Assembly (NCBI RefSeq): GCF_027853965.1
Contig: NZ_JAQGLB010000001.1
Coordinates: forward strand, 124,001 to 188,000
Reading direction: 5' to 3'
From: Saccharopolyspora indica
GTDB taxonomy: Bacteria > Actinomycetota > Actinomycetes > Mycobacteriales > Pseudonocardiaceae
DNA: 64,000 nt
Part shown: piece after piece, positions 50,482 through 60,142 of the stretch
Layout: each line of letters starts with the position of its first letter
Numbering within the stretch: position 1 is the first letter of the stretch
Made by a program: the position numbers and the translations under genes
Notes under the pieces: generated by a model
Database searches by the model: none
What the model was told of the DNA's origin: nothing
Seen by the model: only the letters and a program-made list of their open reading frames with translations

Positions 50482-51816
50482 ATGTCCTCCAACGCAACGG
50501 CGCGTGCCGGGGCCCCGTCGGCGTCGAGAACGCTGACGTCCAGCACCATCGGCAGCGTCATCGAGTGGTACGACTTCACCATCTACGGCACCGCTGCCGC
50601 GCTGATCTTCAACCAGCTGTTCTTCAGCAACATCAGCCCGGCGGCGGGCACGCTGGCCGCGTTCGGGACCTTCGCGGCCGGGTTCATCGCCCGCCCGCTC
50701 GGCGGGTTCGTGGCCGGCCACTACGGTGACCGGCTCGGCCGCAAGGCGACCTTGGTGATGACCCTGACGTTGATGGGCGGGGCCACCACGCTCATCGGCC
50801 TGCTGCCCACCTATCAGCAGATCGGCATCGCGGCCCCGGCGCTGCTGGTGCTGCTGCGGCTGGTCCAGGGCTTCGCGGTCGGCGGCGAGTGGGGCGGGGC
50901 GGTGCTGATGGCCGTCGAGCACGCGCCGGAGGGCAAGCGCGGGCGCTACGGCGCTTGGCCGCAAACCGGCGTGTCGGCCGGGCTCCTGCTGGGCACCGGC
51001 GTCTTCAGCGTCGTCTCGCTGCTGCCCGAACCGCAGCTGATCAGCTGGGGGTGGCGGATCCCGTTCCTGGTGAGCATCCTGCTGGCCCTGGTGGGCCTGT
51101 ACATCCGGTTCCGGATCACCGAGTCCGAATCCTTCGTGGCGGCAACCGAATCCGGCGGACCGTCGCGCCGGCCGCTGGTCGAGGTGCTGCGCACGCACCC
51201 GAAGCAGATCCTGATCGCGATCGGGGTCCGCTTCGCCGAAGGCGGGAACTACTACGTGTTCACCGTCTTCATCCTCACCTACATCACCCAGCAGCTCGAC
51301 CTGCCGCGCCAGGCCGGGCTGACCGGGGTGATGCTCGCGGCCGCGTTGAACATCGCCGCGCTGCCGCTGTGGGGTGCGTTGTCGGACCGCCTCGGCCGCC
51401 GACCGGTGTTCATCGGCGGTGCGCTGTTCATGGCCGCTTACGCGTGGCCGTTCTTCTGGCTGGTCGACACCAGGTCCCCGGCGTTGATCGCGCTGGCCCT
51501 GGCCATCGCGCTCGCGGTGCCGCACGGAGCGGTCTTCGCGCCCATCGCTGCGTTCTACGCCGAGCTGTTCGAGCCGCGCGTGCGGTACAGCGGGGTGTCC
51601 ATCGGCTACCAGATGGGAAGCGTGCTGCTGGGTGGCTTCACCCCGCTGCTGGCGACATCGCTGATCCTGTGGTCCGGCGGGGCTTCGTGGAGCGTGGCGG
51701 CGCTGGTCGCGGCAGGGGCGCTCATCGCGGCCGCCTCGATGTTCGCTGCTCCGGAAACCTTCCGCCGCAGCCTCTTCCCGACCAGGAACGCGCCGGAGCG
51801 GCAAGTCGAGGCGTGA
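50482..51816 (+). CDS. MFS metabolite:H+ symporter (MHS family)
   Basis: This transporter of 444 residues has 12 helices and MHS-family marks: SVIEWYDFTIYGTAAALIF in helix 1 (near residue 27), GGFVAGHYGDRLGRK loop 2-3 motif (near residue 77) and GGEWGGAVLMAVEHAPEGKRG (near residue 134). Family members import organic acids, osmolytes and shikimate-like compounds. It starts 22 bp after the HpsN-like stop, so it is probably the importer for that enzyme's substrate. A 40-bp stretch near its 3' end recurs at 63443-63482. Confidence 0.9.
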   Translation: MSSNATARAGAPSASRTLTSSTIGSVIEWYDFTIYGTAAALIFNQLFFSNISPAAGTLAAFGTFAAGFIARPLGGFVAGHYGDRLGRKATLVMTLTLMGGATTLIGLLPTYQQIGIAAPALLVLLRLVQGFAVGGEWGGAVLMAVEHAPEGKRGRYGAWPQTGVSAGLLLGTGVFSVVSLLPEPQLISWGWRIPFLVSILLALVGLYIRFRITESESFVAATESGGPSRRPLVEVLRTHPKQILIAIGVRFAEGGNYYVFTVFILTYITQQLDLPRQAGLTGVMLAAALNIAALPLWGALSDRLGRRPVFIGGALFMAAYAWPFFWLVDTRSPALIALALAIALAVPHGAVFAPIAAFYAELFEPRVRYSGVSIGYQMGSVLLGGFTPLLATSLILWSGGASWSVAALVAAGALIAAASMFAAPETFRRSLFPTRNAPERQVEA

Positions 51817-51820
51817 GGTT

Positions 51821-51864
51821 CCGTGAGCGTTTCGGGGCGCTATAGCACCCCGAAACACTCACGG
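51821..51864. repeat. GCTATA hairpin repeat, best copy
   Basis: Arms of 17 bases (CCGTGAGCGTTTCGGGG and complement, one mismatch) flank CGCTATAGCA. It lies four bases after the MHS transporter stop. A second copy lies at 63485-63526 and a degenerate one at 7771-7813. It probably acts as a terminator. Confidence 0.75.
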
Positions 51865-52005
51865 GCCCGTGCTCGCCGGAAGGCGCTCCCTTCGGCCGCA
51901 CCCCTGATATGAAGTATTTACGTTGTCCATTGTGCCTATGTGAAGTGAATGCTACGTTTCTGAACTGTTGGAGCCACTGCTCCCCGACCTCCTGCGGAGA
52001 CCGTG

Positions 52006-53148
52006 ATGAAACCAGTTCAGCAGTCGAGCGTCGCAGTCATCGGAGTGGGCACGATGGGCAGCCAGCTGCTGCACCGGCTCGCCGCCGACGGCCTCGCGGT
52101 GACCGGCTTCGAGCAGTTCGACATCGGCCACCAACGCGGCGCGGCCGGCGGTGAGACGCGCATCTTCCGCGTCGCCTACAAGGAAGGCGGCAACTACGTC
52201 CCGCTGCTGCGCGAAGCGCGCTCGGCGTGGCAGGAACTCAGCGCCCGCGCGGGTGTACCGATGCTCGAACCCTGCGGCGCGATGACCATCGGGTCGGCCG
52301 AGGACCCCGACGTGCGCACCGTGGCCGACGTGACCGAGCGGTGGGGTCTCGACGTCGAACGGCTCGACCACCGAGAGGCCGCCCGCCGGTTCCCGCAACA
52401 CCGGCTCTTCCCCGACGACGTGGTGCTGCTCGACCGCCAAGGCGGCCTGCTGCACCCGCAGCGCGCGATCGTCGAAACGACCCTCCTCGCGGAGAAAGCC
52501 GGAGCGAGGCTCTACACCGGCACCACCGTCGAGGACGTCGTCGACGACGGCAACGGCGTCGCCGTGCACTTCCGCCGCGGCTCGGAGATCCAGGTCGAGA
52601 AGTTCGACCAGGCGGTCGTGTGCACCGGGCCGTGGATCACCCGCAGCGTGCCGGTGCTCGCCCGCGACATCGAGATCCGGCGCGCGGTGCTGTGCTGGTT
52701 CGAGACCGCGGAGAACTGGGATCCCGAGCGCTTCCCGGTGGGGATCCGGCGCAGCGGAGGGGAGAACACCTTCTCCTTCTTCCCCGACGTCGGCGGCGGC
52801 GTCAAGATCAACCTGCACGTGCCGAAGTCCATCGTGGACGACCCGGACCTGCTGGACCCGGTGGTGGCACCGGACTACGTCGCCAGGGTGTCCGCGGCGG
52901 TGTCGCGCTGCCTGCCCGGGCTGCCGCCGCGCCCCGCCGAGGTGCGGACCTTCATGGAGGGCTACACCGCCGACAACCACGGCATCATCGGCCGCGACCC
53001 GCACCGGCCGAACGTGCTGGTGATGGGCGGCTTCTCCGGTCACGGCTTCAAGCTGGCGCCGGTGTTCGCCAGGGCGGCCGCCGAGCTGCTCCGCACCGGC
53101 CGCACCGACGTGCCGATCGACCACCTGTCGCTGTCCCGCCTCCGCTAG
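52006..53148 (+). CDS. Monomeric sarcosine oxidase/N-methyltryptophan oxidase-like flavoprotein
   Basis: This 380-residue DAO-fold oxidase has VIGVGTMGSQLLHRLA at the N-terminus and GGFSGHGFKLAP near the C-terminus, as in the SoxA/SolA family that demethylates N-methyl amino acids. The Cys that links FAD covalently in those enzymes (in a TCMYT-type motif) is Phe here (RTFMEGYTADNHG, near residue 325), so the flavin is probably non-covalent. ATG 52006 follows GCGGAGACCGTG. It is upstream of the hydantoinase pair, with its own A+T-rich upstream region (51905-51965). Confidence 0.85.
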   Translation: MKPVQQSSVAVIGVGTMGSQLLHRLAADGLAVTGFEQFDIGHQRGAAGGETRIFRVAYKEGGNYVPLLREARSAWQELSARAGVPMLEPCGAMTIGSAEDPDVRTVADVTERWGLDVERLDHREAARRFPQHRLFPDDVVLLDRQGGLLHPQRAIVETTLLAEKAGARLYTGTTVEDVVDDGNGVAVHFRRGSEIQVEKFDQAVVCTGPWITRSVPVLARDIEIRRAVLCWFETAENWDPERFPVGIRRSGGENTFSFFPDVGGGVKINLHVPKSIVDDPDLLDPVVAPDYVARVSAAVSRCLPGLPPRPAEVRTFMEGYTADNHGIIGRDPHRPNVLVMGGFSGHGFKLAPVFARAAAELLRTGRTDVPIDHLSLSRLR

Positions 53149-53257
53149 AGCCGGATCGGTGCTCCTCCCCGTCCGCGTAGCGGTGGGGCAGCGCCACCTC
53201 GGCCACCCCTCGTCGAGCGGCTGGTGCCGCTCGCTCGACCGACCCTCGAGGAATGCC

Positions 53258-55321
53258 ATGCTCCGCATCGGTATCGACGTCGGCGGCACGTTCACCGACG
53301 TGACCGCGCTGGACACGGCCACCGGCCGGTTCCACATCCACAAGCTGCCCTCCACCACCGACGACCAGTCGGTCGCCGTCGCCGACGGCGTCCGCGCGGT
53401 GCTGCGCCTGGCCGGCGCCGACGCCGCCGAAGTCGGCTACCTCGGCCACGGCACCACTGTGGCCACGAACACCGTGCTGGAATCCAACGGCGCCCGCACC
53501 GCGCTGGTGACCACCGCGGGCTTGCGGGACGTCCTGGAGATCGGCCGCCAGCAACGCCCCAGCCTCTACGACATGGACGCCGACAAGGCGCCGCCGCTGG
53601 TGCCGCGGTCCCAAGTGCACCCGGTGGTCGAGCGGATGTCGGCCGAGGGCAAGGTGCTCGAACCGCTCGACGCCGACGACCTCGCGGCGGTGATCGACCG
53701 GGTGCGCGCCGACGAACCCGAGGCCGTCGCGGTGTGCTTCCTGCACAGCTACCGCAACGCCCACCACGAGCTGGAAGTCGCCGAACGGCTGCGCGCGGCG
53801 CTGCCCTCGGTCTACGTCTGCGCCTCCGCCGAGATCGCACCGGTGTTCCGCGAGTTCGAGCGGTTCTCCACCACCGTGGTCAACGCCTACGTCGGGCCGA
53901 GGATCAACCGCTACATGTCGCGGCTGGCCGAGCGCATCCGGTCCACCGGGGTGCCGGTCGAGCCGAAGGTGATCGGTTCCAGCGGCGGCATGATGTCGTT
54001 GGAGTCGGTCGGCCGCTACCCGGTCACGACGCTGCTGTCCGGGCCGTCGGCAGGCGTGGTCGCCGCGTCGCAGGTCGCCGGGCAGGCGGGCTTCGAGAAC
54101 CTGATCACCTTCGACATGGGCGGGACCAGCACCGACGTCTGCCTGGTGCGCGACGGCCGCGCGCTGGTGTCCGCGCAGCGCCGCATCAACGACCGGCCGG
54201 TGCGCACCCCGTCGCTGGACATCCACACCGTCGGCGCCGGTGGCGGCAGCATCGCCCGGGTCGACACCGGCGGGGCGCTGGAAGTCGGCCCCAGCAGCGC
54301 CGGGTCCCAGCCCGGTCCCGCCGCCTACGGGCGCGGCGGGACCGAACCCACCGTCACCGACGCCAACGTCCTGCGTGGACGGTTGAACCCGGAGCACATC
54401 CTCGGCGGTGCCCTCGCCGTCGACCACCAGGCGGCGATGCGGGCGGTCGAGGGCATCGCCGCCGCGATGGGCGTCGACCGGACGGTGGCCGCGCGCGGCA
54501 TCGGCCGGATCGCGGCGGTCAACATGGCCGGTGCGGTGCGCAAGGTCTCGGTGGAGGCGGGCGAGGACCCGCGCGGCTACGTGCTGGTCGCCTTCGGCGG
54601 CGCAGGACCGCTGCACGCCGTCGAGGTCGCGCGCGAGGTCGGCATGAGCACCGTGCTCGTGCCGCCGAACCCGGGAACGCTGTGCGCGCTCGGCCTGCTC
54701 GTCACCGACATCCGCACCGAGTTCGCCAGAGCGATGCTGGCCGACGCAGCTGCCAGCGACCTCGACAAGCTCAACGAAGCGCTGCACGAGGTGCACGGCG
54801 CGGCTCAGGACTGGCTGGCCGCCGAAGCACCCTCCGATGCGGACACCGCCATCACCGGCGTGGCCAGAATGCGCTACGCCCGGCAGAACTTCGAACTGCC
54901 CGTGCCGCTGCCGCAGCAGGTGATCGACGCGGCGCGGTTCGACGCCGCCGCGCTCGCCGAGCTCGTCGCCGCCTTCCACGACCAGCACGCCAAGAGCTAC
55001 GGATTCGCCCACCGCGACGCCCGGGTGCAGATCGTGGAGGTGCAGCTGACCCCGACGGCGGTGGCGGACAGACCCGAACTGCCCGCCATCGGGGAGGGAA
55101 CCGACCCCGCCGGTGCGCTGCTCGGGTACCGACCGGTGGACTTCGACGAGACCGGCGAGATCGACACCCCCGTCTACGACAGGTCGGTCCTGCGCGCGGG
55201 CACGGTGCTGCCCGGCCCGGCCATCGTCGAACAGCTCGACACGACCACGGTCCTCACCCCGGCCTCCACCGCGCGCGTCGACCGCTGCGGCAACCTCGTC
55301 ATCGAACTGGAGCAGCGTTGA
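53258..55321 (+). CDS. hyuA: Hydantoinase/oxoprolinase subunit A
   Basis: This 687-residue ATP-dependent amidase subunit has the N-motif RIGIDVGGTFTDVTALD, GHGTTVATNTVLE, the central FDMGGTSTDVCLV ATPase motif (near residue 285), GAGGGSIARVD and AFGGAGPLHA. These are the actin-like ATPase motifs of HyuA/oxoprolinase-type proteins. The pair cleaves hydantoins, 5-oxoproline-like lactams or N-carbamoyl compounds using ATP. Its stop overlaps the HyuB start (TTGA). It sits between an N-methyl-amino-acid oxidase and an MFS transporter, fitting degradation of a cyclic or methylated amide such as methylhydantoin. The substrate is inference. Confidence 0.9.
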   Translation: MLRIGIDVGGTFTDVTALDTATGRFHIHKLPSTTDDQSVAVADGVRAVLRLAGADAAEVGYLGHGTTVATNTVLESNGARTALVTTAGLRDVLEIGRQQRPSLYDMDADKAPPLVPRSQVHPVVERMSAEGKVLEPLDADDLAAVIDRVRADEPEAVAVCFLHSYRNAHHELEVAERLRAALPSVYVCASAEIAPVFREFERFSTTVVNAYVGPRINRYMSRLAERIRSTGVPVEPKVIGSSGGMMSLESVGRYPVTTLLSGPSAGVVAASQVAGQAGFENLITFDMGGTSTDVCLVRDGRALVSAQRRINDRPVRTPSLDIHTVGAGGGSIARVDTGGALEVGPSSAGSQPGPAAYGRGGTEPTVTDANVLRGRLNPEHILGGALAVDHQAAMRAVEGIAAAMGVDRTVAARGIGRIAAVNMAGAVRKVSVEAGEDPRGYVLVAFGGAGPLHAVEVAREVGMSTVLVPPNPGTLCALGLLVTDIRTEFARAMLADAAASDLDKLNEALHEVHGAAQDWLAAEAPSDADTAITGVARMRYARQNFELPVPLPQQVIDAARFDAAALAELVAAFHDQHAKSYGFAHRDARVQIVEVQLTPTAVADRPELPAIGEGTDPAGALLGYRPVDFDETGEIDTPVYDRSVLRAGTVLPGPAIVEQLDTTTVLTPASTARVDRCGNLVIELEQR

Positions 55322-56982
55322 ACACTCCCGACACGATCACCGTGCAGGTCATCGGCGCGTCCCTGGTGACCATCGCGGAGGAGATGGGCGCGGTGCTGCG
55401 CCGGGCCAGCTACTCGACCAACATCAAGGAACGCTCGGACTGCTCCACCGCGCTGTTCGACGAACACGGCAAGCTGGTCGCCCAGGCCGAGAACATGCCG
55501 ATCCACATGGGATCGATGACCGGCCTGATCGACTCGCTGGAAGCCGCCGCGCTGCCCGTGCGGCCCGGGGACGTGTTCATCACCAATGACCCCTACCACG
55601 GCGGCGGCACCCACCTGCCGGACATCACGATGGTCAAGCCGGTCTTCGACGCCGGCGAGCTCATCGGCTACAGCGCCAACATCGCGCACCACTCCGACAT
55701 CGGCGGCCGGGTGCCGGGCAGCAACGCCGGTGACTCGAACTCGCTGTTCCAGGAGGGACTGCGGATCCCGCTGGTCAAGTTCGCCACCGCCGCCGGGGTC
55801 GAGCGGGCACCGCTGGCGTTCGTCGAGCTCAACTCGCGACTGCCCCAGGAACGGCGGGGTGACATGCTCGCCCAGCTCGCCTCGGTGGAGATCGGGGAGC
55901 GGCAGCTGCGCGAGGTGCACCAGCGCCACGGCCGCGAGACCGTCCGCGCTGCCACCGCGCACCTGCTGGAGCACTCCCGGAAGCGGCTGTCGGCGGCGCT
56001 GCGCGCGGTCCCGGACGGCACCTACCGGTTCCGCGACCGCATGGACCCCGGCGACGGACCCGCCACCGAGATCGTGGTGGCCGTCACCGTCACCGGCGAC
56101 CGGGTGGCGCTGGACTTCACCGGCACCGGCCCGCAGAGCCCGGTCGGCATCAACGTGGTGCGCCCGGCGCTGGAAGCCACCGTCTACTACGCGTTGAAGG
56201 CGGTGCTGGACCCGGGTATCCCGCCCAACGGCGGGTTCTTCGACGCCGTCGAGATCAGCGCGCCGCACGGCAGCATCGTCAACCCGGTCGAGCCCGCGCC
56301 GGTCACCGCCCGCACCGACACCTGCCAGCGGGTCGCCGACGTCGTGCTCGGCGCGCTGGCCGAGGCGGTACCGGAACGGGTGCCCGCGGCCAGCCACAGC
56401 ACCGTCACGTACGTGACGTTCTCCGGGGAGCACGACGGGGAGTTCTTCGTCTACCCGGAGGTGGTGGCCGGCGGTGGCGGTGCCCGGACCGGCAAGGACG
56501 GCATGGACGCCGTCCAGGTGCACATCACCAACTCCTCGAACCTGCCCATCGAAGCGCTGGAGCAGGAGTACCCGCTGCTGGTCGACACCTACGAGCTGAT
56601 CCCCGACTCCGGCGGCGCGGGCACCCACCGCGGCGGCCTCGGCGTGCGCCGGGACGTGCGAATCCGCTGCGACCACGCCGAGTTCTCCGCGCACGCCGAC
56701 CGGCAGGCGTCCCGCCCGTGGGGCTTGCGCGGTGGCCAGGACGGCAGTCCCGGACAGTTCGTCATCAACCCCGGCCGCGCCGACGAGCGGCGGCTTCCGG
56801 GCGGCCGGATCTCCGGTGTGCAGCTGCGCGAAGGCGACGTGCTGCGGGTGGAGAGCCCGGGCAGCGGTGGCTTCGGCGACCCCGCGCAGCGCTCGCCCGA
56901 GCAGGTCCGGGAGGACCTGCGCAACGGCCGCATCACCGAACGAGCAGCACGCGAGCACCACGGATTCACCTCGGCCGACTGA
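55318..56982 (+). CDS. hyuB: Hydantoinase/oxoprolinase subunit B
   Basis: This 554-residue catalytic partner of HyuA has the family N-terminus DTITVQVIGASLVTIAEEMGAVLRRASYSTNIKERSD, followed by NDPYHGGGTHLPDITMVKPVF (near residue 88) and HHSDIGGRVPGS with metal-binding His/Asp. It ends in GLRGGQDGSPGQF and ESPGSGGFGDP motifs. The start is TTG 55318, overlapping the hyuA stop and matching the usual N-terminal register. GTG 55342 would cut into the conserved start. The length matches the family norm. Confidence 0.9.
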   Translation: MNTPDTITVQVIGASLVTIAEEMGAVLRRASYSTNIKERSDCSTALFDEHGKLVAQAENMPIHMGSMTGLIDSLEAAALPVRPGDVFITNDPYHGGGTHLPDITMVKPVFDAGELIGYSANIAHHSDIGGRVPGSNAGDSNSLFQEGLRIPLVKFATAAGVERAPLAFVELNSRLPQERRGDMLAQLASVEIGERQLREVHQRHGRETVRAATAHLLEHSRKRLSAALRAVPDGTYRFRDRMDPGDGPATEIVVAVTVTGDRVALDFTGTGPQSPVGINVVRPALEATVYYALKAVLDPGIPPNGGFFDAVEISAPHGSIVNPVEPAPVTARTDTCQRVADVVLGALAEAVPERVPAASHSTVTYVTFSGEHDGEFFVYPEVVAGGGGARTGKDGMDAVQVHITNSSNLPIEALEQEYPLLVDTYELIPDSGGAGTHRGGLGVRRDVRIRCDHAEFSAHADRQASRPWGLRGGQDGSPGQFVINPGRADERRLPGGRISGVQLREGDVLRVESPGSGGFGDPAQRSPEQVREDLRNGRITERAAREHHGFTSAD

Positions 56983-57008
56983 CTCCCGGCACTGATTGGA
57001 GTGCAGGA

Positions 57009-58244
57009 ATGACGACGACATCGACCGTTTCCGCTCCACCGCACAGATCACTGGTCCGCAGGGTGACCTGGGCGACCTGGTCGGGCTGGGGCCTGGACGG
57101 CTTCACCAACCAGATGTTCCCGCTGGCGCTCGGCGGCATCATCGCCACGCTCGGCCTGACCACCGCTCAGGGCGGCCTGGCCACCTCCAGCGCGCTCATC
57201 GCCTCGGCGGTGGGCGGCGTGGTCGGCGGACGCCTGGCCGACCGGTTCGGCCGGGTCCAGGTGCTCGTGCTGGTGATCAGCGCCTACGCCCTGTTCACCG
57301 GACTGACCGCGACCGCGCAGAACTTCGAGCAACTGCTGATCTGGCGCACGCTCGAAGGGTTCTTCTTCGGTGCCGAGTGGCCGGTGGGCGCGGCGCTGAT
57401 GGCCGAGTACGCCGCGCCGGAGCGCCGGGGCCGGGCGTTGGCCTGGATCCAGTCGGCGTGGGCGGTCGGCTGGGGCGCGGCCAACCTCGCCTACGTGCTC
57501 AGCCACGCGTGGCTGCCCGAAACCGTCGCCTGGCGGGTGATGTTCGCCGTCGGCATCCTGCCCGCGGTGGTGGCCCTGCTGATCCGCCGGAACTTGCGCG
57601 ACGTGCCGACCGTCCGGGTGCGGCGCGAACCGCGGCAGAAGGGTGCGTTCGCCGAGCTGTTCGCCCCGGGACTGCGCAGGTACACCGTGCTGGGCACCCT
57701 CTTCGGCGCCACCGGTCTGGCCAGCACCTACGCCCTGCAGACCTGGATCCCGCTCTACCTGAAGGAAGAACGCGGTCTGAGCGTGAGCGGCACCGCGCTC
57801 TACATCTGGTTCATGATCGTCGGCAACTGGCTCGGCTACGTGCTCGGCGGGCACGTGCACGACCGGATCGGACGACGCTGGGCGTTCACGCTCTTCTACT
57901 CGGGTACAGCGGTTTTCGGCTTCCTGTTCATGGCCGTTCCGGTCCAGGCGCTCTGGTACGACCTGCTGCTCGCGGCTGTGGTCGGGTTCTTCGTCTCGGC
58001 TCAAGCATCGGGCAAGGGAGCCTTGTTCACCGAATTGTTCCCGGCGCGGGTGCGCGGGACCGGGGCGGGCATCACCTACAACGTCGGCCGCGGTGTCGCG
58101 GCGTTCAGCCCGGCCCTGATCGGCTGGGCATCGGACGGCATCGGGCTGGGCAGCGCCATCGTCGCGGTCCTGCTGGTCTGCACGGTGCTGACGGTCCTGT
58201 TCATCTGGCTGCTCCCGGAGACCAAGGGCCGGGTGCTCGACTAG
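57009..58244 (+). CDS. MFS transporter
   Basis: This 411-residue transporter has 12 helices, the loop 2-3 motif GGVVGGRLADRFGRVQVL, GAEWPVGAALMAEYAAPERRGRALAW (near residue 125) and the final LLPETKGRVLD typical of sugar-, aromatic-acid- or MHS-like MFS groups. ATG 57009 has GGAG seven bases upstream. It lies 26 bp after hyuB, so it is in the same operon and probably imports the hydantoinase substrate. Confidence 0.88.
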   Translation: MTTTSTVSAPPHRSLVRRVTWATWSGWGLDGFTNQMFPLALGGIIATLGLTTAQGGLATSSALIASAVGGVVGGRLADRFGRVQVLVLVISAYALFTGLTATAQNFEQLLIWRTLEGFFFGAEWPVGAALMAEYAAPERRGRALAWIQSAWAVGWGAANLAYVLSHAWLPETVAWRVMFAVGILPAVVALLIRRNLRDVPTVRVRREPRQKGAFAELFAPGLRRYTVLGTLFGATGLASTYALQTWIPLYLKEERGLSVSGTALYIWFMIVGNWLGYVLGGHVHDRIGRRWAFTLFYSGTAVFGFLFMAVPVQALWYDLLLAAVVGFFVSAQASGKGALFTELFPARVRGTGAGITYNVGRGVAAFSPALIGWASDGIGLGSAIVAVLLVCTVLTVLFIWLLPETKGRVLD

Positions 58245-58324
58245 GGGCTTCGCCGGAGCAGGAGGGAGATCGCCGGGCACCACCTGTCCGGTGCGAACTC
58301 GACACACGGAGGATTGAGAGCTCG

Positions 58325-59845
58325 ATGGAGAGATTCCTTCCCGCGGCCAAGCGCAGGTCGCTCCCGGTCGCGGTGCTGGGTGCCCTCACCGCCGCCACCC
58401 TTCTGTCCACAGCGGCCTCGGCAGCCGAATCGTCCACCACCGCGGCTGATCCGGCCGCGACAGCGGAGCAAGCGCCGCGGACCGCGGTCGATCCGGCCTC
58501 GGCGGCGAAGCGAGTGGCGGCGCCGATCGTCACGGGTCCGGTGCCGGTGGCGATGCCTCCCGGCACCGACCTCGCGCACGACTACCCGCAGTTGGCCGCG
58601 GAACCGGGATTCGACCTGTCCGGGCGCGGCTACGTCGAGGAGGAGCACTTCTTCGAGGGGGAGGCGACGCGCTACGACACACCGCCGATGGCCGACGGCG
58701 TCGCGGTGTCCACCGGCAACCCGTACAAGACCCGGATGATCGTCCGGCGCCCGGACGACCCCGCGAAGTTCAACGGCACCGTGATCGTCGAGTGGGTCAA
58801 CGTGACCTCGGGCTACAACCTCGACGTGCACTGGCAGGAATCCCGCGACTACCTGACCCGCGAGGGCTATGCCTACGTGGGCGTGTCGGCGCAACGCGTC
58901 GGCGTCCAGCAGGAGCCCTACGGCCTGACCGCGTGGAGCCCGACCCGCTACGGCACGCTCGACGTCACCGCGGGTGGCACGATCACCGACGACTCCTTGT
59001 CCTACGACATCTTCTCGCAGGCCGGACAGGCCGTTCGGACCAACCCCGCCGTGCTCGGCGGGCTGCGGCCGGGCACCGTGCTGGCCGTCGGGCAGTCGCA
59101 GTCGGCGTCGCGGCTGGCGCTGTACTACAACTCGATCCACCCGCTGGCCCAGGTCTACGACGGCTTCATGCTCTTCGTGGGCAGCGGCGGGCCGTTCCGG
59201 ACCGACATTCCCGCGAAGCTGCTGCGCATCAGCACCGAGACCGAGGTCTTCTTGAACCGGGTGCCGCAGCAGGCGGATTCCGGGGTCTTGCGCTCCTGGG
59301 AGATCGCGGGTGATTCGCACGTCGACTACTGGTTCATGATGAACCGCATGCAGGGCGTCGCGCGCGACGGCCTGAAGCCGTTCTCGTTCACCTGCGACCG
59401 GCCGCCGCTGAGCCACGTCGACACCAAGAACGTGCTCAACGCCGGATACCACCACCTCGTCAACTGGGTCCGCCACGACAAGCAGCCGCCCATCGCGCAG
59501 CCGATCCGGACGACGCCCGCGCCGGACGGGGTGGCGATCCCGCGCGACGAGAACGGGCTCCCGTTCGGCGGCATCCGGTTGGCCGAGGTCGACGCGCCGA
59601 CCGCGACCAACACCGGCGAGAACTCGGGGCAGGAACTCTGCCGTCTCTACGGATCGCACCAGCCTTTCACCGCTGAGAAGCTCGCTTCGCTGTACCCGAC
59701 GCACGACGCCTACGTGCGGGCGGTGCGCGATGTGACGAACAGGAACCTCCGCGAGGGCTTCATCCTCGAGCACGACGCCGCCGAAACCGTCCGCGAAGCG
59801 CAAGCATCGCGCGTCGGCACGCCCAACCCGCTCCCGATCCCATGA
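58325..59845 (+). CDS. Secreted alpha/beta-hydrolase domain protein
   Basis: This 506-residue protein has a signal peptide (residues 1-34, ending ASAAES). It contains the long alpha/beta-hydrolase domain typical of secreted actinobacterial hydrolases of unknown substrate. A nucleophile-elbow-like GQSQSASRLALYY is near residue 260, and the HVDYWFM and GYHHLVNWVRH stretches may supply the acid and His. It starts 80 bp after the MFS gene, probably in the same transcript, and is followed by two terminator hairpins. It may release the substrate outside the cell. Confidence 0.8.
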   Translation: MERFLPAAKRRSLPVAVLGALTAATLLSTAASAAESSTTAADPAATAEQAPRTAVDPASAAKRVAAPIVTGPVPVAMPPGTDLAHDYPQLAAEPGFDLSGRGYVEEEHFFEGEATRYDTPPMADGVAVSTGNPYKTRMIVRRPDDPAKFNGTVIVEWVNVTSGYNLDVHWQESRDYLTREGYAYVGVSAQRVGVQQEPYGLTAWSPTRYGTLDVTAGGTITDDSLSYDIFSQAGQAVRTNPAVLGGLRPGTVLAVGQSQSASRLALYYNSIHPLAQVYDGFMLFVGSGGPFRTDIPAKLLRISTETEVFLNRVPQQADSGVLRSWEIAGDSHVDYWFMMNRMQGVARDGLKPFSFTCDRPPLSHVDTKNVLNAGYHHLVNWVRHDKQPPIAQPIRTTPAPDGVAIPRDENGLPFGGIRLAEVDAPTATNTGENSGQELCRLYGSHQPFTAEKLASLYPTHDAYVRAVRDVTNRNLREGFILEHDAAETVREAQASRVGTPNPLPIP

Positions 59846-59872
59846 CCACAACCGCAAGGTGATCGAGAGGGC

Positions 59873-59904
59873 GCCGCAGGCTCCGCCGAGGCGGTGCCTG
59901 CGGC
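59873..59904 (+). terminator. Hairpin 1 after the hydrolase gene
   Basis: GCCGCAGGC-T-CCGCC-GA-GGCGG-T-GCCTGCGGC forms a 14-bp stem with a single T-T mismatch and a very short loop, 28 bp after the stop. Confidence 0.75.
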
Positions 59905-59932
59905 CTGGCAGCGAGATCTCGGCCTGGATCGA

Positions 59933-59969
59933 GGGCGTCAGGCGAGTTCGACGACCTCGCCTGACGCCC
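59933..59969 (+). terminator. Hairpin 2 after the hydrolase gene
   Basis: A perfect 14-bp stem (GGGCGTCAGGCGAG and complement) with a nine-base loop. With hairpin 1 it makes a tandem terminator insulating the downstream regulator gene. Confidence 0.75.
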
Positions 59970-60084
59970 CGGCCGCGTCCAGCCTGCCGGAGCGTTCCTC
60001 CGCGAGCTGCACTTCACTGTCCACATCGGATTGTCCGGTGATGTCGCGGTTCTGGAAAGCTCCACTCGAGTCGGCTGTTCAGCA

Positions 60085-60114
60085 TTGACTGCCTCTGTTT
60101 GGTGTGACTAAATA
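60085..60114 (+). promoter_or_regulatory. Promoter of the XRE-cupin regulator
   Basis: TTGACT and TAAATA are spaced 18 bp apart. Transcription would start near 60121, which rules out the GTG at 60104 and supports the start at 60143. Confidence 0.6.
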
Positions 60115-60142
60115 TCGCTACCCGAACGGAAGGGCAGAAGCC

